64,000 bases of DNA from Nocardiopsis ganjiahuensis DSM 45031 (GCF_000341085.1 NZ_ANBA01000014.1:248001-312000), one strand, 5' to 3'; positions 35,509 to 44,502 are shown, counted from the stretch's first letter. Notes: a model not told the origin generated them from the letters alone. Program-made: numbers and translations.

Positions 35509-35589
35509 GAACGCAGACTCTAGCCACAACATCCCGGATCATCCCAGATCGTCCGCCGTCGAATGCGGAGCCTGTCAGAGCCCTGTACT

Positions 35590-36504
35590 TCAAGCGCTGG
35601 AGGCCAGGACGGCCTCTACCCCCTCGTCGAGGAGCCGACGAGCCACGTGCTCGCCCACCATCTCCGGTTGGTCGGCCGCTCCGGTGGCCTCTGCGCGGAT
35701 GGTGGTGGAGCCGTCGGTCGATGTCACCTGGGCGAGCAGGTGTAGCTGTCCGGCGCGGATGGTGGCATAAGCGCCGATGGGCACGTGACAACCACCCCCC
35801 AACACCTGGAGCAGGGCGCGCTCGGCCTGTGTGGTGGCCGCTGCTTCCTCGTCGTGCACCGCGGCCACCACCCGCGCCAACGCGGCGTCGGCGGCGCGCA
35901 CCTGCACCGCGATCGCCCCCTGGGCAGGGGAGGGCGGCCAACGGACGGGGTCCAGGTACTCGGTGATGCTCTCCTGCAGGCCCAGCCGGTGCAGCCCGGC
36001 CGCGGCCAGCACCACCCCGGACAAGCCCTTCTCGCGCATCTGCCGCAGGCGCGGGGGGACGTTGCCGCGGATGGGGACCGCCACCACACCGGGGCAGGCG
36101 TGGTGGAGTTGGCCCACCCGGCGGGGCGCGCCGGTGCCCACCCGGTGTCCGGGGGCGAGCGCGTCCAGGGTGGTGCCACACAGGGCATCGCGCACCTCGT
36201 GGCGGCGCGGGATCGCAGCGACCACCGTCCCCAGGGTGGTGGCGGTGGGCAGGTCCTTCAGGGAGTGGACGGCCACGTCGATCTCCCCATTGAGCAGGGC
36301 TTGTTCGACGGCGCCGGCGAACACCCCGGCGCTGGAGGAGGCGAGGTCGCGCAGACTGCTGCTGCGGTCCTGATCTCCCGCGCTCATGATGGTGCGCCGC
36401 ACCCAGGTGTGCTCCGGATGGGCGGTGCTCAGGTGGTCCAGGACTTCGGTCACCATGGTCTGGGCCAGACGGCTCCCCCTGGAGCCGATCCTCCACGTGG
36501 GCAT
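35590..36504 (-). CDS. hemC: hydroxymethylbilane synthase (HemC) paralogue
   Basis: This 304-residue protein begins MPTWRIGSRGSRLAQTM, where HemC proteins begin (IGTRxSxLAxxQ). Further signatures are DVAVHSLKDLPT near residue 77, GTGAPRRVGQL near 122 and the dipyrromethane-cofactor loop LLQVLGGGCHVPIGAYA near 229 with its Cys intact. The enzyme joins four porphobilinogen molecules into hydroxymethylbilane. It stands outside any hem cluster, near decayed mobile DNA. The Gln of the usual LAxxQT is followed by M, and identity looks lower than for a housekeeping HemC, so it may be an accessory copy. Confidence 0.85.
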   Translation of the reverse strand: MPTWRIGSRGSRLAQTMVTEVLDHLSTAHPEHTWVRRTIMSAGDQDRSSSLRDLASSSAGVFAGAVEQALLNGEIDVAVHSLKDLPTATTLGTVVAAIPRRHEVRDALCGTTLDALAPGHRVGTGAPRRVGQLHHACPGVVAVPIRGNVPPRLRQMREKGLSGVVLAAAGLHRLGLQESITEYLDPVRWPPSPAQGAIAVQVRAADAALARVVAAVHDEEAAATTQAERALLQVLGGGCHVPIGAYATIRAGQLHLLAQVTSTDGSTTIRAEATGAADQPEMVGEHVARRLLDEGVEAVLASSA

Positions 36505-36542
36505 ACGTTCTCTTCCTGACGGAACGGCTGTGGTCTGAGCGC

Positions 36543-37915
36543 CTACAGGTCCCAGACAGGACCAGCTGGACCAGGCCCTGGTCCGGCACGAACACCCCGG
36601 GCCGGGCGAGGCAGAGTCAGGGTAGAACGCCAACACCTGCGGCCAGGGCTGTTCTGAGAAAAGGCCACGCCAGCGCTCTGGGGCACTGCCGTCACGATAT
36701 GGCGGCAAGAGGCTGCCCTTCGCAGGGGCTTCGGTGCTTCTGAACCCTGCGAAGGGCACTCGTCACGGGCCTGACCGAGGGGCGGATCGTGCTGTATCGG
36801 CCAGTCGGCGGTCAGCTCCTCCACGATCGATACCTCGTTCGGGTCGAACCTGTAGGCGCCCCGCAGGTGATGGGTGGTCCACCAGGCGGAGCTGACGGTG
36901 CAGCCGCTTTGCCCGCCCTGGTACATGCGCAGCACCTGCCCGGCTTCGAACCGCGCTCCCTCGGCCTCGGGAGAGTAGCGGTCCACAGCTGCTCGGATCC
37001 GCACTCGGGCATGGCGCGCCCAGTCCCTCTCCGCGACCTCCCCGTCGTGGGGGTGGCGCGAGGCGCTCGGGGAGGGCACGTCGGGGGCACCGGGCACGAA
37101 CGCCACCACCCGCTCGCCGCCCGGGTTCAGCGCGCAGTCGAGCACGCCCTGGCCCCGGTGGGCGGGGCCGGGCAGGAACGTCCACATGTCCGGGCCGGAC
37201 GTGGCCGCTTCCGAGATCGGCTCTCCGACAACCGTGTGCCAGGTGGACGCGAGCACCCCGGTCACCGCCACCACCGCGAACGCCTCCAACGGCCAGGTGT
37301 CGGTGGGGCGCGCACAGCGCAGGACGACGTGCAGATGCTCGGGGGCGCGGGTGGGCAACCGATGGATGCGGGTATGCGCGATGCCCCTGCTGAGGGTGTC
37401 CGTGCCCAGGGCGTACGGGTCGTCGATCACCGCGAACACCGGCCGCTCGGCGGTGGGAGCGGCCTCAGCCGGCTCGGCCAGACGGTGTTGGCACTCCTCG
37501 GGGTCCTCCACGGCGTCCATGCCGGGGTAGGCGGCCGACGCGCCGGGGCCAGCAGGTGGACGTCGGCCCCGTGAGCGCGGGCCTGGAGAGCCAGATGGCG
37601 GCACAGGGCGCGCGATCCGGCGAACCCGGACTCGACCACACCCAGGTGTCCGCCCCGGGCAGGCAGGTCGGCCCACAGAGAACCCTCTCCCCAGGTCAGG
37701 CCGAGCAGCAGCCGATTCACGCACCCCTCCGCGGCAACGCGGTCGGCGACATCGGTGACGCGCAGCAGCGCATCGTAGGCGTCGACATCGATGTGCGCCT
37801 GGAAGTGGTGGCCGATCACGGACCGGCGGGCCAGGCGGCGCCGGGCGTCGACGTAGGACAACCCTTCGCGGGCGGCCAAGGCTCGGGCGGCATCCTTGAG
37901 CTTGTCGTGCGGCAC
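36543..37915 (-). pseudogene. frameshifted gene with a degenerate P-loop, FtsK/Tra-like
   Basis: The first part, from GTG 37915 with AAGGGGA upstream, reads VPHDKLKDAARALAAREGL and then WADLPARGGHLGVVESGFAG with LALQARAHGADVHLLAPA. The arrangement resembles the P-loop of FtsK/plasmid-transfer ATPases, but GxxGxGKT has become ESGFAGSRA. Near 37546-37556, within a CCCCGGCGCG run, one base shifts the frame; the other frame continues smoothly as GASAAYPGMDAVEDPEECQH to 36543. Either a real frameshift or a sequencing error splits one gene of about 450 codons. It ends 38 bp before hemC on the same strand. Confidence 0.55.
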
Positions 37916-38280
37916 GATGTTCCCCTTCGCGGCCAGGGGCGCCCACACCGTCCCGGGCCTTGGGTATGCCACAGGTGAGGCTCGTCTGCGATGGGGGCTG
38001 TGCCTGCCCTTGTCCGGGGGCGCCGCGGTTCCGGTGTGGGCGGGTGTGCGGCTCGGAGCGGGCCCTCGCCGGGGCCCGGACCCAAGGGTGGGCGAGGGTG
38101 GGAGGATCCGCACGGGGTATTCAGTGTTCGGGCGGCGTCCCGTCAGGGGCAGGCGGCTGGGGGAGGCCTGGAGCCGCTCCAGCAGGCGCCGACTGCGCTC
38201 ATCGGTCTGGCAGCGCACGGACTGCGACGGACCTGTGTGATCAGACCTCCCAGAACCGCTGAGGCCTCTAAGTTGAGGGC
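37916..38280. other. divergent intergenic region
   Basis: There are 365 bases between the frameshifted ATPase-like gene and the NUDIX gene. No gene is supported; both promoters must lie here but I could not assign boxes. Confidence 0.4.
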
Positions 38281-38781
38281 ATGGGCTTTGACTACCTCTG
38301 GCACGGCGACCAGCACCCCCCGACAGACCTGCCCATCACCCAGGTCTACGGGTATGTCTTTGACGCCCAGGGGCGGGTGGTGATCCTCCAGAACGCGGGT
38401 AGGTGGAACACGCCCGGTGGGACACCTGAGCCCGAGATTGATCGGGATTCTGTTGCCACGCTGGTGCGTGAGGTGTGGGAGGAAGTCCAGGTCCGTTTCG
38501 AGGACCCCGTGTATCTGGGGTATCAGAGCGTGGGTGAGGACGGCGGGCCGCCACTGCGTGCCCAGCTTCGGATGGCCGCCCGTCTGGTCGAGGTAGGAGA
38601 GCGCGCCCCTGACCCGGACAACGGTCGTGTGCACGTCCGACACCGGTGTTCTCTGTCCGAGGCCGAGCGCCTGCTCGGCTGGGGTGCGCCAGCACGGCAG
38701 CAGTTCAAGTGCGCTGCGCAGGTGGCTGTGCAGCGGTGGCGGCTTCCTGTGCACGTTCCGGCCCCTGCGGTGACCGACTGA
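38281..38781 (+). CDS. NUDIX hydrolase
   Basis: This 166-residue protein has the Nudix box GGTPEPEIDRDSVATLVREV then WEEVQV (residues about 46-70), including the REVWEE metal-binding core. The domain spans about residues 20-150. Such enzymes hydrolyse nucleoside diphosphates linked to another group. The substrate is not predictable. The box has an unusual insertion-like DRDS segment. It stands alone on the plus strand. Confidence 0.87.
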   Translation: MGFDYLWHGDQHPPTDLPITQVYGYVFDAQGRVVILQNAGRWNTPGGTPEPEIDRDSVATLVREVWEEVQVRFEDPVYLGYQSVGEDGGPPLRAQLRMAARLVEVGERAPDPDNGRVHVRHRCSLSEAERLLGWGAPARQQFKCAAQVAVQRWRLPVHVPAPAVTD

Positions 38782-39240
38782 ACACCCTCTTCGCTCCGGA
38801 AGCCTTGGCCCCGGGCGAGGCAGCCGGTGTGCGCGTGTTGCGCGGTGCACTCCCCGGGATGTCCACCGCGGTGGACATCACCCGCGCCGAGGAACGCCAC
38901 ACCCACCTGTGAGTGACCAGCCGCCACTGTCGCCACCAAAGACCGATCACAGTTCACCGGAGGCCGGGCGGCAGGTGCATGCGCCCCGGCTCTGGCCGGC
39001 CTTCGCGATCGTCTCTTCCAGGCGGGTGAACAGCTCCTGACGCCGCGCGGCAAAGGGGGTGCCGAAGTCGCCATGCGCCTGGCGCAGTAGGTGGCCATGA
39101 AGCGCACATCGATACCGTTGGGGTCTTCAAGGACGAGTGTGACGCCGGTGTCGCCTGCCAGCAATGCATCATCGCAACCAGCGGTACCGAAGACCACCTT
39201 TGAACAGCGCTGATGCAGGGGGTCAGTGCATGGCCACCGC
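38782..39240. other. decayed sequence
   Basis: There are 459 bases with coding-like scraps only: a plus-strand tail (FAPEALAPGEAAGVRVLRGA) and a minus-strand piece (GVTLVLEDPNGIDVRFMATY). Neither has a start, a stop at a sensible place or a family I can name. Confidence 0.35.
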
Positions 39241-39660
39241 TCAGCGCTCGAGCTCCCACGGCCGGTGCCCGGTGCGGTGGCACACCAGGGTGATCAGCAG
39301 CGGTTGCCCGGCTCGCTCCTCCTGCCCCAAGGCCGGGTCGGTCACCCATGCGGGTGCGGGAGTGCGTTGCAGGGCCAGATGCACCGGGGAGCGGGGCGCA
39401 CCCGTTCGGCCTGGGCGGTGCCGTGGCCGGTGACATCGGCCGTGGAGACAACGAACCGGAAGGGGTCCCACACCTGGGCGTCGAGCTCCTGCTGCGTTGG
39501 GCCGCCGGTGATGACCGGATGCCGGCCGGGGAGCGGGTCGGCGATGGTGACCTCCACCCGATCCAGGCCCTCCAGGCCCGCTGGGCCGGTCAGGGTCAGG
39601 ATGAGCACCGCGCGCCCCGGGCCCTGGGCCTGCGCATTCCTCGTCAGACGAGCATTACTT
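39241..39660 (-). pseudogene. frameshifted gene of unknown family
   Basis: The minus strand reads ARLTRNAQAQGPGRAVLILT, then DRVEVTIADPLPGRHPVITG and QVWDPFRFVVSTADVTGHG. After about 39385 the sense continues in another frame as ALQRTPAPAWVTDPALGQEE and ends HRTGHRPWELER. The two halves join into one sensible protein of about 140 residues, so one frameshift has broken it. Proteins of this look occur in actinomycete plasmid-like islands, but I cannot name the family. Confidence 0.5.
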
Positions 39661-39674
39661 ACGATGCGAGTGTG

Positions 39675-39839
39675 ATGCTGAAACAGGTACTCAGAGTGCT
39701 CGAATCCCGGTGGGCGGGGAGCGTCAGCGCTCTGACCGAGGGGGAACGTAGTCACCTCTTCGTGATGGCGCCCATGCTCGAAGAGCAGGACCGTGAAGAG
39801 ATCAGTGACGAACTCTCCTCGGAGCCCACCGGGAGCTGA
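39675..39839 (+). CDS. small protein, possibly a gene end
   Basis: A 54-residue frame reads MLKQVLRVLESRWAGSVSAL and ends EISDELSSEPTGS. The last 15 residues recur before copy A of the triplicated locus (29260-29317, DRKEINGELSWEPTGS). A shared end with different beginnings implies that at least one is a truncated gene. There is no clear ribosome site. Confidence 0.35.
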   Translation: MLKQVLRVLESRWAGSVSALTEGERSHLFVMAPMLEEQDREEISDELSSEPTGS

Positions 39840-39871
39840 TCTCCCCAATATCTCCCATCCGGGAGATCAGC
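39835..39871. repeat. hairpin of the triplicated locus, copy B
   Basis: It has the same 11-bp arms as at 29315 (GCTGATCTCCC / GGGAGATCAGC), with a 15-nt loop containing TCTCCCATCC. Confidence 0.75.
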
Positions 39872-39984
39872 CCTTCAGTCAAAAGAATCAGAGCGACTTT
39901 CTGACCTGTGATGATGTGGGTGAGTCGTGCTCGTGTGGTCTCTGCGGCACCTGTGCGTGTCCGAGCGGTTTCAGTCCGTCGGAG

Positions 39985-40108
39985 CGGGCTCGGGCCGGCG
40001 CCGTCGAGCGGCGCCCAGGACGTTGAAGAACACGTTGAGCAGCAGCGCCGAGGCGGTTGCGGTGACGATGCCCGAGTGCAGGATCATCGTCGCCCACTCG
40101 GGAAGCCG
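39985..40108 (-). pseudogene. uracil/xanthine permease C-terminal relic, copy B
   Basis: The minus strand encodes LPEWATMILHSGIVTATASA then LLLNVFFNVLGAARRRR, the last helix and tail of an NCS2 permease. The part before LPEW, present in copy C, is missing; at 40108 the sequence switches to an internal piece of the DUF2637 gene. The deletion therefore joined the two genes of the locus. Confidence 0.75.
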
Positions 40109-40127
40109 GAGAAATCGGGTCAGCCGG

Positions 40128-40400
40128 GCCGTTGGCGGCGAACGTCGCGGTGGCCGATCCCAAGATGTGGTGGCGCGTCATTCATCTCTGGCTGTCTTTC
40201 GCGCTGATCGGTGCGTACGAGTTCATGCGCGAGTTCCACACGGAGGCCGAGAGCGTACGCAGAAGAGGAGCAGATGCCTACCGGCGGCGGATCCGAAGAG
40301 GCATCGGAGACACCCGACACGACGGTTGCCGACAACGAGAGCTACCAGAGCTACCTCCATGTCGTGCCCACACCGAGCACCCATGCCTCAAGCAGAGACT
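40128..40400 (+). pseudogene. DUF2637 gene, internal fragment copy B
   Basis: It reads LAANVAVADPKMWWRVIHLW, LSFALIGAYEFMREFHTEAE, matching residues about 85-125 of the intact protein at 42716-43453. The start and first three helices are missing through the deletion that fused it to the permease relic. Beyond about 40260 similarity fades. Confidence 0.75.
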
Positions 40401-40490
40401 CCTGGACTGAGGATGCATGTCAACGTCGTTTGAAAGCTGATCCCCTGGCGACGTCTGAATTCCTCTCGAATTGCCTGCTAACGGGCACTC

Positions 40491-40820
40491 TCATCCGACG
40501 CAGGAGCACGCCCCCATGTCCCGTTCCTTGAGCCGGTAGATGTCGCCCTTGAGCGCGATCACCTCCGCATGATGCACCAACCGGTCGATCATCGCCGCGG
40601 CCACCGTGCCGTCCCCGAAAACCTCACCCCACCGCCCGAACGGCTTGTTCGAGGTCACGATCAACGACGCCCGCTCATACCGGTTCGAGACCAGCTGGAA
40701 GAACAGGTTCGCCGCCTCAGGCTCGCAGGGGACGCAGTCGACCTCATCGATGATCAGCCGCGGATACCGCGCCAACCTGACCAGATTGGCTTCCAACCGC
40801 CCCGCCTCCGGTCTGAGCCG
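40491..40820 (-). pseudogene. IstB (IS21-type) C-terminal fragment
   Basis: The minus strand reads LVRLARYPRLIIDEVDCVPC (Walker B region), then EPEAANLFFQLVSNRYERAS, SNKPFGRWGEVFGD and MIDRLVHHAEVIALKGD. This is the second half of the IstB ATPase that helps IS21-family transposases. The Walker A half and the partner transposase IstA are missing, and the tail after KERDMG is foreign. Confidence 0.85.
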
Positions 40821-40825
40821 GGGCG

Positions 40826-41251
40826 TCAGTCCGCGGAGCCCCTCTCCGGCGTCCCATCACCCACGGTGTTCGGATGTGAGACGCGGCTGGCGGACTGGTC
40901 GTCGGTGTGGTCCGCCCCTTGTGGGTCGATCGTGGCCGCCCAGCGTTCCGACCAGCGGGCGAGGGGGTGCAGGGCTTGGCGCGCTTCCTGTCCCATCGGG
41001 GTGAGCTCGTAGCGGCTGTCCGGTAGCTGGTGAATCACCTGGGCATCCAGCAGTTCGGTCAGGCGCTGCCGCATCACGCTGGAGGACATGTCGTCGCACC
41101 GCTTCTGCAAGGGGCGGAATCCAAGCGGACCCGCACGAAGTTCCCACAGGACGCGCAGACTCCACCGCCGTCCGAACAGATCGAGTGCGGCCATGAGGGG
41201 GCGGCCGGTGGTCGAGCCGCGAACAGGGTTGCCAGGTCTGGGTGTTGCCAT
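40826..41251 (-). CDS. HxlR-family transcriptional regulator
   Basis: This 141-residue protein has a winged helix (LDLFGRRWSLRVLWELRAGP near residue 23, SSVMRQRLTELLDAQVIHQL near 57, YELTPMGQEARQAL near 80). HxlR regulators usually respond to reactive electrophiles or quinones and control a divergent gene, here the DUF1330 protein. The last 30 residues are unstructured and rich in polar residues. Between the two genes, 41291-41308 contains an inverted repeat centred on ACGCTAGCGT that could be an operator. Confidence 0.9.
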   Translation of the reverse strand: MATPRPGNPVRGSTTGRPLMAALDLFGRRWSLRVLWELRAGPLGFRPLQKRCDDMSSSVMRQRLTELLDAQVIHQLPDSRYELTPMGQEARQALHPLARWSERWAATIDPQGADHTDDQSASRVSHPNTVGDGTPERGSAD

Positions 41252-41599
41252 GTCGAGATGTCCAGTTCTCCAGGATTGACGCTTCGAATTCCGACACGCT
41301 AGCGTCGGTGACCGCTTCGGAAATCAAAACGAAGGGGCTGTTGTGGAACCTGCCCCGGCGACCTGGGTGACAGGCGTTCCTGAAGGCCCGGGTCGACAGA
41401 GGCGAGACCGGCCGGGAGGACCGGTACATGCGCAAGGTGCCCCGGCATGGGTGACCACATCGACAGCCCATCCACCATCACAGCGACCGTTCACCGCGAC
41501 CGCACGGGACACCGGCCCCATCGGCTCGCTGCCCCGCAGCGCGCCGGCCATGGATCTGAGCAAGCTTCTGAGCATCAATTCCGAACACAGGAGGTAATT

Positions 41600-41896
41600 G
41601 TGGCCAAGGGCTACTGGGTCAGTGTCTACCCCACCATCACAGATCCTGAGAGGCTTGCTGCCTACAACGAACTGGCTGGTCTGGCTGTCAAAGCCGCAGG
41701 TGGGCGGGTGCTCGCCAGTATCGGCAGCCGGGTCGTCGCACACGAAGCCGGAATCGCCGAGCGCGTCGTCCTGATCGAGTTCGACAGCTTCGGACAGGCG
41801 GTCGCCGCATACGAGAGTGCGGTCTACCAGAAGGCGCTGGCCGAACTCCCCGACGGCTTCGAGCGCGACTTCCGCATCATCGAAGGCCTCGACTGA
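41600..41896 (+). CDS. DUF1330 domain protein
   Basis: This 98-residue dimeric alpha/beta-barrel-type protein begins AKGYWVSVYPTITDPERLAA and has IAERVVLIEFDSFGQAVAAY near residue 53, which matches the DUF1330 family. The perfect AGGAGGT four bases before GTG 41600 decides the start. Function is unknown; related barrels include monooxygenases acting on small polyketides. It is divergent from the HxlR regulator and probably its target. Leader 41252-41599 (348 bp) holds no other supported gene. Confidence 0.87.
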   Translation: MAKGYWVSVYPTITDPERLAAYNELAGLAVKAAGGRVLASIGSRVVAHEAGIAERVVLIEFDSFGQAVAAYESAVYQKALAELPDGFERDFRIIEGLD

Positions 41897-42152
41897 CGAT
41901 CGAGGCTGCGTCGGCGACGAACACCTAACCGACTGCTGGGATCACCCCGGCTCGTCCGCGCGCCGCACCGTCGCGAACAGCGCCAGGCCAGTGGCATCGG
42001 CAGTGATGTTCAGTCCGGCGACGGTTCCCGGCGGAGCGGCGGCTCGAACGTCGGCCTCGATGTCGGTGGGGTGCGTTCGACGAGGGGGCCTTGACACAGC
42101 ACCCAGAATCTTAACTACACGGCATTGGGGATAACCGGGCTGGATCCAGTGA
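41897..42152. other. intergenic scraps
   Basis: A minus-strand piece around 41935-42090 reads THPTDIEADVRAAAPPGTVA then GLNITADATGLALFATVRR and stops. It is coding-like but without a start or nameable family. The rest shows nothing. Confidence 0.3.
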
Positions 42153-42189
42153 GCTGATCTCCCAAATATCTCCCATCCGGGAGATCAGC
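42153..42189. repeat. hairpin of the triplicated locus, copy C
   Basis: Perfect 11-bp arms (GCTGATCTCCC / GGGAGATCAGC) with a 15-nt loop, as at 29315 and 39835. It lies 100 bp downstream of the permease stop on the minus strand, a terminator position. Confidence 0.75.
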
Positions 42190-42288
42190 CCTTCAGCTAA
42201 AAAATCAGAGCAACCTTCTGACCTGTGATGATGTCGGTGAGTCAAGCTCGTGTGGTCTCTGCGGCACCTGTGCCTGTCCCGAGCGGTT

Positions 42289-42537
42289 TCAGTCCGTCGG
42301 AGCGGGCTCGGACCGGCGCCGTCGAGCGGCGCCCAGGACGTTGAAGAACACGTTGAGCAGCAGCGCCGAGGCGGTCGCGGTGACGATGCCCGAGTGCAGG
42401 ATCATCGTCGCCCACTCCGGGAAACCGGAGAAGAAGTCCGATGAGGCGATCGACAGGACGCCGAACCCGAGCGAGACCGCCACGATGACCAGGTTCTGGT
42501 AGTACCGGGCCCTGCGGTGATCTGCGATAACCCGCAT
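42289..42537 (-). pseudogene. uracil/xanthine permease C-terminus, copy C
   Basis: The 82-codon frame reads RARYYQNLVIVAVSLGFGVL, then DFFSGFPEWATMILHSGIVT and LLLNVFFNVLGAARRRR. These are the last two helices of an NCS2 nucleobase:cation symporter (UraA/PbuX type), which is normally more than 400 residues long. The upstream part of the permease is absent. It is the least damaged of the three copies of this end and shows what the others lost. Confidence 0.82.
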
Positions 42538-42626
42538 CTGTCCAGGTCAGAGGGTTCCATTGAGGGATCTTCGCGACGGTTGGGAGCCGGTGGGGGACGT
42601 TCGTATCTCCCAAGAATCTCCCAGTG

Positions 42627-42654
42627 GTGGTGGGAGACGGCCGTCTCCCACCAC
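42627..42654. promoter_or_regulatory. palindrome upstream of the intact DUF2637 gene
   Basis: A perfect 28-bp palindrome (14-bp arms, GGTGGGAGACGG core) lies 61 bp before the start codon and is shared with copy A. Two further TCTCCC units lie within 25 bp upstream. An autoregulatory operator is a reasonable guess; a terminator is the alternative. Confidence 0.6.
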
Positions 42655-42715
42655 TCACACCAGCGGCTCCGCTGCTGTGAAGGTCTCTCGATCACACACG
42701 AAATGAGTGATCGTG

Positions 42716-43453
42716 ATGGAGCCTTCCCGTTGGTCACGAACGGTGACCATCGCCGCTGTGCTGATGCTCGCGGGTATCGCCGCGGTGGTGTCCTACTCGC
42801 ACATGTACGAACTCGCCCTGCGCCACGGCGAACCCCCGTGGAGAGCCGCCCTGTTCCCGCTCTCGGTCGACGGCATGATCGTGGGCGCCTCCATGACCCT
42901 GCTCAGCGACGCCCGCCACGGACGCAAGGGCGGTCTGTTGCCGTGGGGACTGTTGATCATCGGCTCGGCCGCGTCCTTGGCGGCGAACGTGGCGGTCGCC
43001 GACCCCACGATGTGGTCGCGGATCATCCATGCCTGGCCGTCGTTCGCGTTGATCGGTGCGTACGAGTTGCTCATGAGGGAGTTCCGCACGGCGGCGCGGG
43101 GCGTACGCACTGCGTACGCAGACGATGAGCAAGGCCCTGCTGAGATCACAGGTGCAGAGTTCGTCAACACACAGCGGGGAACTGCATCTGAGGTGACAGA
43201 AGCTCCTGACCTCCAATTCGTGGATGACGTGGATGGAATGGGGAACGAAAAGGCCTTGACGCCATTTCAGGCCCGAGCTTGGCAGTGGGCGTTGGAGCGA
43301 GAACGTGAGACTGGAAAGCTACCGACGGGGGCACAGATCGCTGAGTGCTTCTACCGTAAGGAACGTTGGGGAAGATTGGTGAAGGAACGCGGGCTTCGGA
43401 CGCGGGATGACACCCTCGAAAAGTTTTCTTCTACGCTATCTGAGCGTCACTAG
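42716..43453 (+). CDS. DUF2637 membrane protein with C-terminal DNA-binding-like region
   Basis: This is a 245-residue protein. Residues about 8-118 hold four hydrophobic segments with the DUF2637 pattern (SYSHMYELALRHGEPPWRAA, LFPLSVDGMIVGASMTLLSD, WGLLIIGSAASLAANVAVAD). Residues about 175-240 form a soluble helical part (TGKLPTGAQIAECFYRKERW, GRLVKERGLRTRD) like the winged-helix tail found in such proteins. DUF2637 proteins are common on actinomycete plasmids and integrative conjugative elements and are thought to assist transfer or spread. This is the only complete one of three copies in the window. Confidence 0.85.
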   Translation: MEPSRWSRTVTIAAVLMLAGIAAVVSYSHMYELALRHGEPPWRAALFPLSVDGMIVGASMTLLSDARHGRKGGLLPWGLLIIGSAASLAANVAVADPTMWSRIIHAWPSFALIGAYELLMREFRTAARGVRTAYADDEQGPAEITGAEFVNTQRGTASEVTEAPDLQFVDDVDGMGNEKALTPFQARAWQWALERERETGKLPTGAQIAECFYRKERWGRLVKERGLRTRDDTLEKFSSTLSERH

Positions 43454-43544
43454 CAGCCGTGCGCAAAGGAAGCACCGGATTCGGCGCGCCGGAACGATCG
43501 ATCTTTTAACTCAGCTGGCTGGGACCTTCAAGTAATCAGCTCTG

Positions 43545-44480
43545 AGAGCGTGTTTGAGAAGGGGTAACGGTCCGGGCACTTCGCCCGCGCTGCTGTCGTC
43601 AGGCCGCGAGCATGGCCACCATGGCGCGACGCCCGACCTACCCCTCTGAGCTGACCGATGACCAGTGGGGCCTGATCGAGCCCCTGCTCCCACCGGCCAA
43701 CACCGGCGGCCGACCCGGGAAGCACCCCCGCCGCGATGTAGTGGACGCGATCTTGTACGTGGTGCGCACCGGCTGCTCCTGGCGGCACCTGTCCGTGGAC
43801 TTCCCGCCCTGGCAGAGGCGTGTACTGGTACTTCTCCCTCTGGGAGGAAGCCACGGTCACCGAGCAGGTCATGGCCGTGCTGCGCCGCCGGCTGCGCAGC
43901 GCGCAAGGACGCGGGGGCGAGCCCTCGGCCGGGATCATCGACTCCCGGAGCACGAAGGGTGCCGCCACCGTCGGCCAGCGGACCAGGGGCTATGACGCGG
44001 GCAAGAAGGTCAACGGCCGTAAGGGGTTCATCGTCACCGACACCCTGGGGCTGTTGCTGGTGGTGTGCGTGATGGCTGCCTCGGTTCAGGACCGGGACGG
44101 GGCCAGGACCATCCTGTTGAGCCTGTACCTGACCGCGCCGGTGCGGTTCGTGTTCGCTGACGCGGGGTTCGCTGGAAAGCTGGTGGCCTGGGCCGAGGGG
44201 TTCGTGGGAACGACTGTGCACATCGTGCGCAAGGCTCCCGGCCAGGTGGGGTTCGCGGTGATCCCGCGGCGGTGGGTGGTGGAGCGCTCGCTGGCGTGGT
44301 TGACCAATCACCGGCGTCTGGCCAGGGACTACGAGCGTGACCCCGCGGTGTCTGAGGCCATGGTGCGCTGGGCCGCGAGTGGCCAGATGGCCCGCCGTCT
44401 CGCACGAGGACAAGATTCCGTCCGCCAGCGTGCCTGGACGGGCCAGGATCTCATTTCCTGACCCTTCTCAAACACGCTCT
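43545..44480 (+). mobile_element. IS5-type insertion sequence
   Basis: The element has perfect 19-bp terminal inverted repeats (AGAGCGTGTTTGAGAAGGG at 43545-43563 and its complement at 44462-44480) around a transposase gene. CTGAG occurs at both outer junctions (43542-43546 and 44479-44483) and may include the target duplication. Total length of about 0.94 kb fits the IS427/IS1031 groups of the IS5 family. Confidence 0.85.
43612..44461 (+). CDS. IS5-family transposase, interrupted by a frameshift
   Basis: The first frame (43612 to about 43820) reads RRPTYPSELTDDQWGLIEPL, then DAILYVVRTGCSWRHLSVDF and PPWQ. The second (about 43820-44461) continues YWYFSLWEEATVTEQVMAVL, IIDSRSTKGAATVGQ (catalytic Asp), VFADAGFAGKL (second Asp) and WVVERSLAWLTNHRRLARDY (Glu). 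The joint PPWQ-x-VYWYF is normally continuous, and one extra base near 43817 breaks it. Some IS5 groups make transposase by programmed frameshifting, so it may still be active, but a simple mutation is equally likely. Confidence 0.8.
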
Positions 44481-44502
44481 GAGGCCTCTTTTGGTTGGCG
44501 AG

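Noticed and set aside
41343..41597. Plus-strand frame before DUF1330
   Set aside because: It has no ribosome site and the strong AGGAGGT at 41590 defines the DUF1330 start just after it; the content looks non-coding.
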